Part shown: in pieces, positions 7,764 to 16,179 of the stretch
How positions within the stretch are numbered: position 1 is the first letter of the stretch
Layout of the letters: every line of letters starts with the position of its first letter
NCBI GenBank assembly: GCA_903952145.1
Contig: CAJBES010000307.1
Span: forward strand, 1 to 38,975
Length of the DNA stretch: 38,975 bases
DNA from: an uncultured Opitutaceae bacterium
GTDB taxonomy: Bacteria > Verrucomicrobiota > Verrucomicrobiia > Opitutales > Opitutaceae
Reading direction: 5' to 3'
The notes under the pieces: generated by a model
Told to the model about the DNA's origin: nothing
Databases searched by the model: none
The model's input: only the letters and a program-made list of their open reading frames with translations
Made by a program: the position numbers and the translations under genes

Positions 7764-9020
7764 ATGGCTTCTCCCTTCGCTCTATCGGTTGCCCTGCGCC
7801 AGCTCACGCACAATCGCGGGCAAACGCTCCTCACGATCGGCGTGGTAGCGACCAGCGTCACGCTCATCCTGTTTGTCTCGTCGCTGATCAATGGTCTTCA
7901 GATCCGCCTGGTGAGCACGATTACGGATTCAATCCCGCACCTGCGGATCATGCCGGTAGAACGCGCGCCTGAGGTTTTGTGGGATCGCCCTGAGGCGCAG
8001 GCGTCGCCCGTTTTTGTCGGGACGGTTCCGAAGTTGGAGCAGCGTCAGCGCAAGATTGAAGGCTGGAAGCCATGGCTCGAAAGAATCGGTGCGCTGGAAC
8101 CGCTCGAACTGACCGCCTTGCTTCCCTCAGTCGACGGCCCGGTGGTCGTTTCAAGGGAAAGCAAACGGATATCCGCCCGGCTGATTGGGGCGTTACCGGA
8201 GCAATATAATCGCATTGTCGATCTGCAGGGGAACATGGCGGCGGGACGCTTTTTCGGTTTGAACGGCGGTGAGGCTGTCATCGGAGTGCAACTCGCCCGG
8301 GAACTGGGCGTACATTTAGGCGATCGGATCAGCCTGCTCAGCGCGGAGGGCATTGTTGCCAGTGCCACCATCGCGGGAATCTACGACACCGGCTTCGGCG
8401 CCCTGGACCAAACCACGGTCTTCGTGCCGTTGCGCGACGCCCAGTCGCTGCTTCAACTGGGTAATGCCATCACCGGGTTTGCCGTGAAAGTGCGGGACGT
8501 TTTCACCGCTGAAAAGATTGCCGGGAATCTTCGCCAACAACTCCCGTTCAAGATCGAGAGTTGGATGGAGGACAATGAGCGCACACTGAGCGGACTCAAA
8601 GCCCAGGATGGGTCCTCTCAGATGATCATCGCATTTACGACAGTCTCGGCGGGCTTGGCCATCGCGGCTTTGATGGTCATATCGGTCAGTCGCAAGTATC
8701 GGGAAATTGGTATCCTGAAGGCCATGGGGGCTTCGAATGGGCAGATCCTTCGGATATTTGCGCTGCAGGGCTTAATCCTGTCGGTGATGGGAGCGCTCAT
8801 CGGCACGTTCGTCTCGTTGGCTTTGCTCGGCTGGCTGAGTGGCTTGCAGACGGTTGCTGCCAGCACCGGACGCCCGACCGACCTGTTCCCGATTGCATTC
8901 ACAATTGGAAATTTTCTCGTCGGGAACGGACTCGCGGTGGCAACCGGCCTCGTCGCTTCCATTTACCCCGCTTCGCAAGCGTCCAAAGTGGACCCAATCG
9001 AAGTCATCCGCGGCCAATGA
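7764..9020 (+). CDS. MacB/LolC-like (FtsX-family) ABC transporter permease
   Basis: The start is set at the ATG at 7764, with GGAG 8 nt upstream; GTG codons at 7743 and 7758 are alternatives. The product is ~418 residues with four membrane segments: TM1 near residues 20-45, a large periplasmic domain (~50-280), TM2 around MIIAFTTVSAGLAIAALMV, TM3 around LQGLILSVMGALIGTFVSLA and TM4 near the C terminus. The cytoplasmic YREIGILKAMGASNGQILRIF segment is the coupling helix typical of FtsX/MacB/LolCE permeases. Such proteins form mechanotransmitting ABC systems, not classical substrate channels. The stop codon overlaps the ATPase start (ATGA). Confidence 0.88.
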   Translation: MASPFALSVALRQLTHNRGQTLLTIGVVATSVTLILFVSSLINGLQIRLVSTITDSIPHLRIMPVERAPEVLWDRPEAQASPVFVGTVPKLEQRQRKIEGWKPWLERIGALEPLELTALLPSVDGPVVVSRESKRISARLIGALPEQYNRIVDLQGNMAAGRFFGLNGGEAVIGVQLARELGVHLGDRISLLSAEGIVASATIAGIYDTGFGALDQTTVFVPLRDAQSLLQLGNAITGFAVKVRDVFTAEKIAGNLRQQLPFKIESWMEDNERTLSGLKAQDGSSQMIIAFTTVSAGLAIAALMVISVSRKYREIGILKAMGASNGQILRIFALQGLILSVMGALIGTFVSLALLGWLSGLQTVAASTGRPTDLFPIAFTIGNFLVGNGLAVATGLVASIYPASQASKVDPIEVIRGQ

Positions 9021-9739
9021 AACCAGCGTTATCATCTTCGACCCTCGCGGTGGAACGCGTCGGCAAAGTATACCCGGGCGAAGTGCCCACGCGGGCATTA
9101 AACGGCGTTTCCTTCGCGGTGGCGCCGGGTGAATTTGTGGCGATCGTCGGTGCCTCCGGGTCAGGCAAGACGAGCTTGCTTAACCTGCTTGGGTTGCTCG
9201 ATAGCGCCACTGAGGGCACAATCCACCTAAACGGCGTAGATGTCACGAACTTGACCCCGGGAGAGGCGGTTCGGCTACGCCGCGACATGCTCGGTTTCAT
9301 TTTCCAATTTCACTATTTACTGCCGGAGTTCAGCGCGTTGGAGAACGCCCTGATGCCTTGCCGCCTTGCCGGAGAAGGACAAGTAGCGAGACAGGAACCT
9401 GGTATGCTTGCGCTGTTCGACCGCGTGGGACTCGCCGGCAAACTCAACAAACGTCCCCATCAACTCTCGGGCGGCGAGCAGCAACGCGTCGCGATCCTGC
9501 GGGCCCTGGCCAACGATCCGTTGTTCATCCTGGCGGACGAACCGACCGGCAATCTCGACAGCGCCAACGCGAACGAGATTTTCACGCTCTTGCGCAACAT
9601 CACACGCGAAATGGAGCGAACCGTCATCATGGTCACCCACGATCATGAGCTTGCCGCGAAAGCAGACCGGGTAATCACACTGCGAGATGGTCGCATCGAA
9701 TCCGACCGCCCCGCATCGGCGTTGGCACACTGTTCCTGA
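9017..9739 (+). CDS. LolD/MacB-type ABC transporter ATP-binding protein
   Basis: A complete 240-residue ATPase. Walker A is GASGSGKTS (45-53), the Q-loop lies in GFIFQFHYLLPEFSALENA, the signature is LSGGEQQR, and Walker B with D-loop is ILADEPTGNLDSAN, followed by the switch His in MVTHDHE. The Q-loop neighbourhood is very close to that of LolD, the lipoprotein-release ATPase, while the gene partners (HlyD-like adaptor, FtsX-like permease) are those of MacAB or DevBCA exporters. It energises the exporter at the cytoplasmic face. The start overlaps the permease stop by 4 bp, implying translational coupling. The cargo cannot be read from the sequence. Confidence 0.92.
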   Translation: MKPALSSSTLAVERVGKVYPGEVPTRALNGVSFAVAPGEFVAIVGASGSGKTSLLNLLGLLDSATEGTIHLNGVDVTNLTPGEAVRLRRDMLGFIFQFHYLLPEFSALENALMPCRLAGEGQVARQEPGMLALFDRVGLAGKLNKRPHQLSGGEQQRVAILRALANDPLFILADEPTGNLDSANANEIFTLLRNITREMERTVIMVTHDHELAAKADRVITLRDGRIESDRPASALAHCS

Positions 9740-9980
9740 GATTGCCTCGATTCAGTGGACATGGACAACCATACCCCTCAGGGGTGATCATGCTCACCGT
9801 CACGCTGAGGACCGAGGGTCCCCGGCGTACCGTGCGATGCTCAACAGTGACATCAAGCAACTCGATTGCGACGACAAGACGTTGAGTTATCTATAGTCCT
9901 GCGACGCCGACCTGCGGCCGCTGGGCCCGCCCGTGTGAAATTCTGCAGGCCGTTAGACTCGGCAGAAATTACAGCCCCGG
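9740..9980. other. Intergenic region between convergent genes
   Basis: No convincing gene. At 9773-9785 ACCCCT and AGGGGT form a short 6-bp stem with a one-base loop, 33 bp after the ATPase stop. It has no following T-tract, so it is only a weak terminator candidate. Confidence 0.4.
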
Positions 9981-10925
9981 CTAGTGGTGAAACCCGTCGA
10001 CTGGAAAGCGCGTGCGGTCGGAAAGATTGACTGCAGCGGCCATGGTTGCGATTTCGAGCAATGGGCTCACCTCTTTGAGGCGAAGGACGACCTCGGCGAT
10101 GATCGCCGGAAGTGAATTGGCGGGCAGAGGCAGTAGGGCGAGCACGGGCGCACTGGGGCGCGGTGGGGCGCGGTCCGGCTGGCATGCGACAGAGCGCACG
10201 AACTTCGCCGTGTGCAGCAGCGCGGCAAGGCAGGTGTGGTCAGCGGTGGCCGGGTCATCTTGGCCGCGCATGGCCGCGCAGACCTCGGCCGGGAATCCCC
10301 AGTGGCACAGCAAGGCTGCGCCGGTGTCGGCTTGGGTGAACCCCAACTGGGCTTGCTCACTGGCGCTGGCGGAGTCGGTAATCTCATCGCGGCTCAACCT
10401 CAGCCCGCGCCGACTGCGCAAGGCCCACTCGTCGATCGCGACCATGCCGATGCCGTGCAGCAAACCAATCGTGTAGGCGGTCGAGGCATCCTGACCGGTG
10501 CGTTGCGCGAGAACCTCCGCGGCGAAGGCCCCGGCAAGCGACTGCAACCAAAAATCATCAGCCTCGATGCCATAGACGGCGAGCGGCCGGATTAGAACCT
10601 GCGCGGCGGCCGCGTAAGAGGCCAACTCATATACTTGGTTGAAGCCAACCCGGCCCACGGCTTCTTCGACCGTGGAGCACGATGCTCCGCTGCTGTAGTA
10701 GGCACTGTTGCCGACGCGCACCACTTGCGCGGCCATGCCCGGGTCGAGCCGGATTAGTTCCACGATCTCCTCGATCGACGAGTTACAGTCCGTGAGCAGG
10801 CGCTTGATCCGGGGCAGCACCTGGGGGGCCGAGGGCAGGTGCTTCACCGCCTGCACAATATCGCTAGGCGCCAGGGGTCTGGTGGCGACCCTAGGGCAAC
10901 CGGCGGATTTGGGGTCATTTCCCAT
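9981..10925 (-). CDS. HDOD domain regulatory protein
   Basis: The start is placed at the ATG at 10925 (MGNDPKSAGC), giving 314 residues. The frame is open to 10991, but that extension lies inside the upstream gene. The HDOD domain spans ~35-240: LPSAPQVLPRIKRLLTD, the PGMAAQVVRVGNSAYYSS segment that is the family hallmark, the VEEAVGRVGFNQVYELA helix, and GLLHGIGMVAIDEW, where the catalytic His-Asp of true HD hydrolases is absent. HDOD proteins are non-catalytic signalling modules often tied to motility, chemotaxis or c-di-GMP control. The start overlaps the 3' end of the upstream membrane-protein gene by 11 bp, so the two are translationally linked. The C-terminal 70 residues are Pro/Leu-rich and unassigned. 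Confidence 0.8.
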   Translation of the reverse strand: MGNDPKSAGCPRVATRPLAPSDIVQAVKHLPSAPQVLPRIKRLLTDCNSSIEEIVELIRLDPGMAAQVVRVGNSAYYSSGASCSTVEEAVGRVGFNQVYELASYAAAAQVLIRPLAVYGIEADDFWLQSLAGAFAAEVLAQRTGQDASTAYTIGLLHGIGMVAIDEWALRSRRGLRLSRDEITDSASASEQAQLGFTQADTGAALLCHWGFPAEVCAAMRGQDDPATADHTCLAALLHTAKFVRSVACQPDRAPPRPSAPVLALLPLPANSLPAIIAEVVLRLKEVSPLLEIATMAAAVNLSDRTRFPVDGFHH

Positions 10926-11418
10926 TGCCGGGTTGCCTTGGCTCACAGCGGTCAGCGACAGGTGGCGACCGGCGGAAGCGCGGGAGCACAAACCTGATCA
11001 CCGCGAACGTGAAAGGGTTGATTGGATCCAGAAAGAAGCAGACCAGGCCGATCGCCGGCCCGATCGTGGACTGACCGTGGGAGGTCAGGCCCGCGATCCA
11101 CGCGGTCAACGCCGGGAGCGGGAGGGTGGAGGATTTGCGGCTCACCCAGTAGACATTTAGCAGGGTGAAGAGCACGGCGGGCAGGAAAGCGGCGACCGCC
11201 AGATAGCTCTCCGGCTGCCCTTGATTCGCATGGATGGAGGTCACCAGGATTTTCGAGACGGAGTAGCCCCAGAAGAGCCAGATGGCGATGAACACGAACT
11301 GCATCGCGAGTTTGCCGCCGCGGGAAGGAGCCTTTCTGGGCTGAGCCGATGAGCCCGGAACAGCACCACCGCTGGAGGTGACTGGCGGGCGACTCGGAGC
11401 GGGATCGGGGTCGGGCAT
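10915..11418 (-). CDS. Small membrane protein of unknown function
   Basis: The frame is open much further upstream, but from the ATG at 11418 (MPDPDPAPSRPP) the 167-residue product looks like a real protein, whereas the extension to 11856 is low-quality. A Pro/Ser-rich N-terminal ~45 residues precedes the first hydrophobic helix (MQFVFIAIWLFWGYSV), a second (YLAVAAFLPAVLFTLLNVYW), and a third region (IGPAIGLVCFFLDPINPFTF, then AVIRFVLPRF). The order suggests an inner-membrane protein with a cytoplasmic N terminus. I do not recognise a family. It overlaps the downstream HDOD gene by 11 bp, so a membrane-linked role beside that regulator is possible. The start is uncertain. Confidence 0.5.
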   Translation of the reverse strand: MPDPDPAPSRPPVTSSGGAVPGSSAQPRKAPSRGGKLAMQFVFIAIWLFWGYSVSKILVTSIHANQGQPESYLAVAAFLPAVLFTLLNVYWVSRKSSTLPLPALTAWIAGLTSHGQSTIGPAIGLVCFFLDPINPFTFAVIRFVLPRFRRSPPVADRCEPRQPGNGK

Positions 11419-11863
11419 CTTCGGACCCCGAGCATGCAGGTGAGCCGCCCCGGCTTCACTAACAAAAGAAGACAGGGGAAGCGTAGCCGCCGCAGATATA
11501 TTGAGGTAAGACCTCCTGCAGGATTTGCTCCCACTGCCGGTGGCGATCTCGTCGGCCTTGATGTTGCCCATGAAGGTGATTTTATCGCCCACAGCAGCTT
11601 CAAGAGACGCACATCGTTGCCGGCCCATCTGCCTCGGACGGCATGGACGGCCGCACGCAAGGAGGGCGTCTCCATGGGGACGGGGCCAGAGTATCAGGCC
11701 GGTGATGAACGAGCATAGATCCCCGGAGCCGGCTCGCCCCACCCTTGCCTCCAACCAAGCTGGAGCTTTCGGGATATGAGTCCCACAGCGAGTGACGGGA
11801 CTGGCGGAAATCGAAGAAGAGTCCTGACCGAGTCGTGACCCGCCCTCCAGTCGCAACTCCGGT
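11419..11863. other. Intergenic region upstream of the membrane-protein/HDOD pair
   Basis: No ORF here shows protein-like composition on either strand. It separates the 102-aa repeat protein gene from the membrane-protein gene, both on the minus strand, and should hold the promoter of the latter. I could not identify convincing -35/-10 or -24/-12 elements. Confidence 0.4.
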
Positions 11864-12172
11864 TTAGTGGAACTGCCGAAACGCCCGTTTGGCGCGTTGC
11901 AGGTTCCCGCTCAGCAGGCAACGACCAAGCGCACGGAGCGCGCGCAGGTGCGAATTCTCACCCCGGAAAGGATCGCCCGACAGCGACGTGGCGAGGCCTG
12001 GCAAGTCCACCTGCAGGCGCGTGAACGCCGTACACGCGCCGGTAAGATCACTGGCGAGGAGGGCGCGGTCCAAGGCATGGTAGTCGGAGAGGGTGCGGCG
12101 GTAGTTGCCGTTAATTTCTGCTCCGTTTTCAATGTCACCGTCAAGGCGAGTAGGCGTAGTTTTTGAGTGCAT
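11864..12172 (-). CDS. Small protein with two helical repeats, unknown function
   Basis: A 102-residue soluble, basic protein. Two related segments are visible: YHALDRALLASDLTGACTAF (~31-50) and HLRALRALGRCLLSGNLQRAKRAF (~75-98), each of the pattern aromatic/His-x-x-LxxALxxxDLxxAxxAF. This pattern recurs in small uncharacterised proteins with QALxxALxSGDLxxAQxAF repeats that I associate with Acidobacteria and Verrucomicrobia. An open antisense frame exists but has poor composition. The ATG is preceded only by a weak ACGGA. The gene lies between 6-phosphofructokinase and the membrane-protein gene, spaced too far from either to assume an operon. No function is proposed. Confidence 0.55.
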   Translation of the reverse strand: MHSKTTPTRLDGDIENGAEINGNYRRTLSDYHALDRALLASDLTGACTAFTRLQVDLPGLATSLSGDPFRGENSHLRALRALGRCLLSGNLQRAKRAFRQFH

Positions 12173-12447
12173 GATCCGTGTTTACGAACAGGGTAAATCC
12201 AGAGGGGGTGCTTGAGTTATCGACACCGGGCCGACCGGCTTGAGGCGCACCTTTATTATTCCTGCGGTCCAACCGGGCGCGCAGCCGAAAGGGCCCTGAC
12301 CCGCCGCATCATCTCTCCGCCTGCTGCCATCTCCCAGCATCATTATGTGATGTGCCTCGCGAAAAGGGGTGGCTCCGGATGTCGCCTGTTAGTGATATTC
12401 CCCCTGTGCATCGGCGCACTCATGCCCGTGGACCCAACCGGGTAATA
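12173..12447. other. Intergenic region, no gene seen
   Basis: Between the phosphofructokinase stop and the 102-aa gene start. The only ORFs are short and unsupported. A 5-bp dyad (CATCA/TGATG) occurs near 12339-12353. No promoter or terminator could be assigned with confidence. Confidence 0.4.
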
Positions 12448-13557
12448 TTAGTCGCCGAAACTGATGCCGAGGGCGCGTCCCGTCCGCACGATATCGCCAT
12501 CGGGCGGCACGGTGCTGAGCCGGCCAATGGCCTCCGGGAGGGGGATACCGATGGTGTCAGGGGGTATGTAAGCGACCATCACACCAAACTTGTCCTCCGA
12601 GATCAGGCGCACTGCGCCCACGCCAAAACGAGTGCAGAGCATCCGGTCAAACGTTGTGGGCACGCCGCCGCGCTGGAGGTGGCCCAGCACACAGACCCGC
12701 GTTTCCTTGCCGGTGCGTTTCTGGATTTCCTCCGCCACCATCGTCGCCACGCCGCCCAAGCGCGCTTCACGGAATGCGCCGCCACCCGGTCCGATGCCCG
12801 CCGCGGGAACCTCCAGTGTGACAAATTCGCCGCCTTGTTGCCGGGCCCCCTCGGCTACAACCACCAGCGAGTGGTGTTTGCCGTCCTGTTCGCGTTCGCG
12901 GATCTTGTCGCAGACGCGCTGAAGACTGAAGGGAATTTCAGGGATCAAGATGGCATCGGCGCCCCCGGCAATGCCGCTGTGGGCGGCGATCCACCCGGCG
13001 TAGCGGCCCATCATCTCGCACACCAGCACACGCTCGTGGCTGGCGGCGGTGCAGCGCAGCCGGTCGAGGGCATCGGTCGCAAACGAGACGGCCGTGTCAA
13101 AACCAAACGTGACCATCGTGCCGGCAATGTCGTTGTCGATGGTCTTGGGGACACCGACCACCGGCACCCCGCTCTCGTAAAGTTGCTGGGCGATGGCAAG
13201 GGACCCATCACCGCCCACGACCACAAGGGCGCGCAGGCCCAGCCTGTCAAAATTGCCCTTGGCTTCGGCAATGATCCCCGGGTCGATCTCGCGGGACTCG
13301 CCGTGACCGACCTTGGCGGAGAATCGTCCGGAATTGCTCGTGCCCAGAATGGTGCCACCCATAAAAAGCAGGCCATCGGTTTCGTCGGGATCAAGCACTC
13401 GTGTCCGCACCGGATTGAGCAGACCTTCAAAACCGCCGAGAAAGCCAAAGGTAGTCCAGCCGTTCCTGGCTGCGGCGAGGACCACGGCCCGAATGACGGC
13501 GTTTAGGCCAGGGCAGTCGCCCCCGCCGGTAAGAATGCCAATGCGAGTTTTTATCAT
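12448..13557 (-). CDS. 6-phosphofructokinase, PfkA family
   Basis: A complete 369-residue PfkA-superfamily enzyme that phosphorylates fructose 6-phosphate in glycolysis. Residues seen: ILTGGGDCPGLNA (8-20) for nucleotide binding, VVGGDGS (113-119), VPKTIDND (136-143) with the catalytic Asp141, MGRYAGWIA for sugar phosphate, and GHLQRGG near the C terminus. The donor-determining positions are Gly in GGDGS (E. coli Gly104) and Lys138 (E. coli position 124). From family knowledge Asp-Lys marks PPi-dependent enzymes and Gly-Gly typical ATP enzymes; the Gly-Lys combination here is known among ATP-dependent longer PFKs, so ATP use is more likely. It is apparently monocistronic, and no Shine-Dalgarno sequence is obvious. 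Confidence 0.92.
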   Translation of the reverse strand: MIKTRIGILTGGGDCPGLNAVIRAVVLAAARNGWTTFGFLGGFEGLLNPVRTRVLDPDETDGLLFMGGTILGTSNSGRFSAKVGHGESREIDPGIIAEAKGNFDRLGLRALVVVGGDGSLAIAQQLYESGVPVVGVPKTIDNDIAGTMVTFGFDTAVSFATDALDRLRCTAASHERVLVCEMMGRYAGWIAAHSGIAGGADAILIPEIPFSLQRVCDKIREREQDGKHHSLVVVAEGARQQGGEFVTLEVPAAGIGPGGGAFREARLGGVATMVAEEIQKRTGKETRVCVLGHLQRGGVPTTFDRMLCTRFGVGAVRLISEDKFGVMVAYIPPDTIGIPLPEAIGRLSTVPPDGDIVRTGRALGISFGD

Positions 13558-13804
13558 TTAGATCTAAGGTATCTGGTCAATCGGCACGGAACCGGTCCGA
13601 CCTGAGAGTTCTTTCCCGATGGCGCCAAGTTTTGTCCTGTTCTCCCGCCAAAGACGCGGATGGCAGCACAAACCCGGCAATTGGTTGCGCGCACTTGGGC
13701 CGACAAGATCCGGAGGGGCATTTCACAAATAGGCCAAGAATGGCCCAAAAGTCCGTTTGAGGAGCTGGCTTTCTCCAGCGGGGTCACAAAACATATGGGG
13801 CGCG

Positions 13805-13830
13805 CTGTGCAGCACACACTTGCTGCACAG
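13805..13830. repeat. Perfect 10-bp inverted repeat
   Basis: CTGTGCAGCA is followed by a 6-nt spacer and its exact complement TGCTGCACAG. There is no T-run on either side, so an operator or an RNA hairpin is more likely than a rho-independent terminator. It lies ~250 bp upstream of the phosphofructokinase start. Confidence 0.6.
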
Positions 13831-13940
13831 GTTGGAATCGCTGGCATACCCCTCTTGTGCCCGATGCCACCCAGCGAACCGCATGTGATCACCCCGCTGA
13901 AACATCGGTTCACCCACTCTGGCTCTTACTGACCACGACG

Positions 13941-13963
13941 CCCGTTAGGGCCTGACCTACGGG
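13941..13963 (-). terminator. Possible terminator hairpin downstream of the HDOD gene
   Basis: CCCGTTAGG pairs with CCTACGGG across a 6-nt loop with one bulged base. It lies ~220 bp beyond the stop of the minus-strand HDOD gene. No U-tract follows, so the call is weak. Confidence 0.25.
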
Positions 13964-14184
13964 TCCAGCCCCCTTAATTATGCGCATTGCGTGGATGCAG
14001 CAGGTGGTTTGGGTGCGCACGGCCTGCCCCGATGGAACCATGCAGACGCAGTTCGGGGCTGGTGCCACGAACCTGCGCCACGCGAGGAACCGCTGCGGCG
14101 GCGAAAGCCAGGGACCGAGTCTGTTGTTGCCCGAGCCGCCGCCACTTAACTGGCCCGCAGGGGTGTGGTCGCGTCGCGCGTGGA

Positions 14185-15051
14185 TCAGCCTCCGCGGTGG
14201 GCCGGCTGGATGCTCTCAATTTTGCCCATCCCCTCCAAGTAATCTTCGCGCGCTTTTGTGAGGACCGCCGCCTGCATCTGCAGGCGATCCAGCAGGGCCG
14301 GATCAAAATCCGCAATGACTATGGACAAGGGCAGGGTTTCGATGATCAAAAACTCGGCAAGGTAAATGATCAGGGCGAGGTAATTCACCTCGCCACCTTT
14401 AACCGGTGAGTGGTGGCGGCCGATGCCCAGCGCGAGTGCCTCCGTAAAATTCCAGTTCCGACAAACCCTCATCCCGACCTCGCATTCGTCGAGCCCACAA
14501 CCGTCGAATCGATTTTCCCCAGCCAATCCCTGCGCGGGAAAATTGCCCAGCGCAGCCGTCCATTGTTCGGATGCCACCGCGATCACGAGCCGGCCAATGT
14601 TGTGCAGGAGACCACCCAGCCTGCAGACTTCCTGATCCTTGATCGAGGCACCGGCAGCCTTTGCGATGCAGTAGGCCGCGCCGGCCACCTTGTTCGAATG
14701 GGTGAAATAGTCGGCAAGATTTTGGAGGCACGCGAAATGCGAGCGCACAATCCTGTTTGTATAGGCCACGAGTACAAAATCCGACAGGTTGACCATCCCG
14801 AGGGTCATCACAGCTTCACTGATGGTATCCACCCGCCCACCCCGGCCATAAAATGAAGAGTTGGCCAATCTGATGAGATCGGCGCAGAGTCCGGCATCAT
14901 GTTCGAGCGGCGAGATAAGGTCGGCAAAATCGCAATTGGGATCTGCCAGGATTTGCCGCAGTTTAAGGGCGGTATCAGGCAGCGAGGGTAAAAATCTGAT
15001 TTGCTCTGAAACCTTGCGGGAAAATTCTTCGGACGTGAGCGATGTCGGCAT
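14185..15051 (-). CDS. HDOD domain regulatory protein
   Basis: A 288-residue protein almost entirely made of an HDOD domain. LPSLPDTALKLRQILADPNC (~21-40) matches the family opening, DAGLCADLIRLANSSFYG the core helix, ISEAVMTLGMVNLSDFVL the central helix, and RLGGLLHNIGRLVI the position where HD enzymes carry His-Asp (Asn-Ile here, so no metal site). The C terminus has GIGRHHSPVKGGEVN, a retained His-His. The family acts as a protein-interaction module in motility, chemotaxis and c-di-GMP signalling. GGAGG lies 7 nt upstream of the ATG, one of the clearest ribosome sites in the window. It follows fliR on the same strand after 358 bp, so co-transcription with the flagellar operon is possible but not shown. 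Confidence 0.85.
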   Translation of the reverse strand: MPTSLTSEEFSRKVSEQIRFLPSLPDTALKLRQILADPNCDFADLISPLEHDAGLCADLIRLANSSFYGRGGRVDTISEAVMTLGMVNLSDFVLVAYTNRIVRSHFACLQNLADYFTHSNKVAGAAYCIAKAAGASIKDQEVCRLGGLLHNIGRLVIAVASEQWTAALGNFPAQGLAGENRFDGCGLDECEVGMRVCRNWNFTEALALGIGRHHSPVKGGEVNYLALIIYLAEFLIIETLPLSIVIADFDPALLDRLQMQAAVLTKAREDYLEGMGKIESIQPAHRGG

Positions 15052-15409
15052 ATCTGGGCCTCCAGCGTGGGGAATTGTTTTTCATACACCTCTGCTTTCG
15101 CCGCGAAAGGCAACCCATTATCGCAACGGGCGGACGAGGGTTGGTGATTTTGTGTTGGCGCCTCGTTCGGCGATGTAACGTCGCGCTGCAATCGCAGACG
15201 GCAAGCTCGGGCTGGTGACGACGGTCAGCGCGAATTCTTCCAGTTGATGTGGTCTCGCTGCCTCATACCAATCGCCCCGAACTTTTCCCGGTCTGGGTTT
15301 TGAATGCGCAACGCCAGACGGCCATCCAGGGCGGCGGTGCCGTTGCGCCTCCTGATCGGGCCAGGGAAGACAAGCCGGACCGAGGGAGGCCTGGCCGCAC
15401 CCTGCGCAC
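15052..15409. other. Intergenic region between fliR and the HDOD gene
   Basis: No supported ORF. I searched for a -24/-12 (TGGC-N8-TTGC type) element on the minus strand and found none with correct spacing. The promoter for the HDOD gene, if separate, is not recognisable. Confidence 0.4.
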
Positions 15410-16162
15410 TCACGGCTCCGGCAGGAGCCTCAACATGTCGAGCGGCAGGTTGGCAAACTCACCATGGAGGTAGCGCGCGATAAGGGCCCCGGAGCCGGCG
15501 AGCAGCACCAGCCCGGCCAGCACGCGCACCGAAAAACTGAGGATGAAGACATTCATCTTCGGGACAGCGCGGCCAAGCACCGAAAACGCCAGAACCACGA
15601 GAAAATTCATCGCAATGAACGGCGCCGCCATGCGCAAACCGAGTTCAAGCACATGGCCCGTGGCTTGGATGAAAAACTCGGGAGCCCCCGCCTGAAAAAC
15701 GGCGTGCCCCGGCGCGGCGAATCGAAAGCTTCGGGCAAAAGCAGTGATGGCGGTGAGGTGGCCGCCGAGCAGAAAAAACAGCAACCCGGCAAAGGTGCCG
15801 AGAAAGGCGGCCAGCGGCTCCTGCGCCGGCTCGGGTATGCCGAGTCCGGGTGAGGCGGAAAGCCCGATTTCCGACGTGATGATGCGTCCGGCCATTTCCA
15901 CAGCCGCAAAGGCCAAACGACCGATGAAGCCCATCGCGAGGCCCAGAATGACCTCGCCGGCGGCGGCGGAGACGAGGGCCCAAGGCCCCGGCGTCACCTG
16001 CGCCGGCACGACGACGCCTGCAACCAAGGTAGCGAGGCAAGCCCCCAAAGCTACACGCACCGTCACCGGGACCGGCCGGCCGGCCAGTGTCGGCAGCAGC
16101 AGAATCACACCGAGCGAACGCAGCAGCACCAGCATCCAAGTGAGCAAGTATTCCAAGCTCAT
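15410..16162 (-). CDS. fliR: Flagellar export gate protein FliR
   Basis: The start is set at the ATG at 16162 ([11 protein letters not shown]), giving 250 residues, the usual FliR length; the longer frame to 16249 overlaps fliQ and is not FliR-like. It has six predicted membrane helices and the conserved [20 protein letters not shown] segment (~85-105). FliR forms the core of the type III export gate with FliP and FliQ in the inner membrane, inside the MS ring. It is the last gene of the flagellar operon, 17 bp after fliQ. In many genomes flhB and flhA follow fliR; here they do not, so these partners must be encoded elsewhere. Confidence 0.93.
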   Translation of the reverse strand: MSLEYLLTWMLVLLRSLGVILLLPTLAGRPVPVTVRVALGACLATLVAGVVVPAQVTPGPWALVSAAAGEVILGLAMGFIGRLAFAAVEMAGRIITSEIGLSASPGLGIPEPAQEPLAAFLGTFAGLLFFLLGGHLTAITAFARSFRFAAPGHAVFQAGAPEFFIQATGHVLELGLRMAAPFIAMNFLVVLAFSVLGRAVPKMNVFILSFSVRVLAGLVLLAGSGALIARYLHGEFANLPLDMLRLLPEP

Positions 16163-16179
16163 GGCGCGGGCAGCCGGCG

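Larger units (their letters stand above)
13558..14184. other. Long intergenic region with dyads
   Basis: 627 bp with no supported gene, between the phosphofructokinase start and the end of the second HDOD gene. The ORFs present are short and not protein-like. It contains a perfect 10-bp-arm hairpin at 13805-13830 and an imperfect CCCGTTAGG/CCTACGGG dyad at 13941-13963, listed separately. Confidence 0.45.

Noticed and set aside
12352-13506. 384-aa plus-strand ORF opposite phosphofructokinase
   Set aside because: It is a His/Gly-rich shadow of the antisense strand of a well-conserved enzyme gene and has no domain of its own.
13660-13932. 90-aa plus-strand ORF in the 13.6-14.2 kb gap
   Set aside because: Composition is not protein-like, there is no ribosome site, and it crosses a perfect hairpin.
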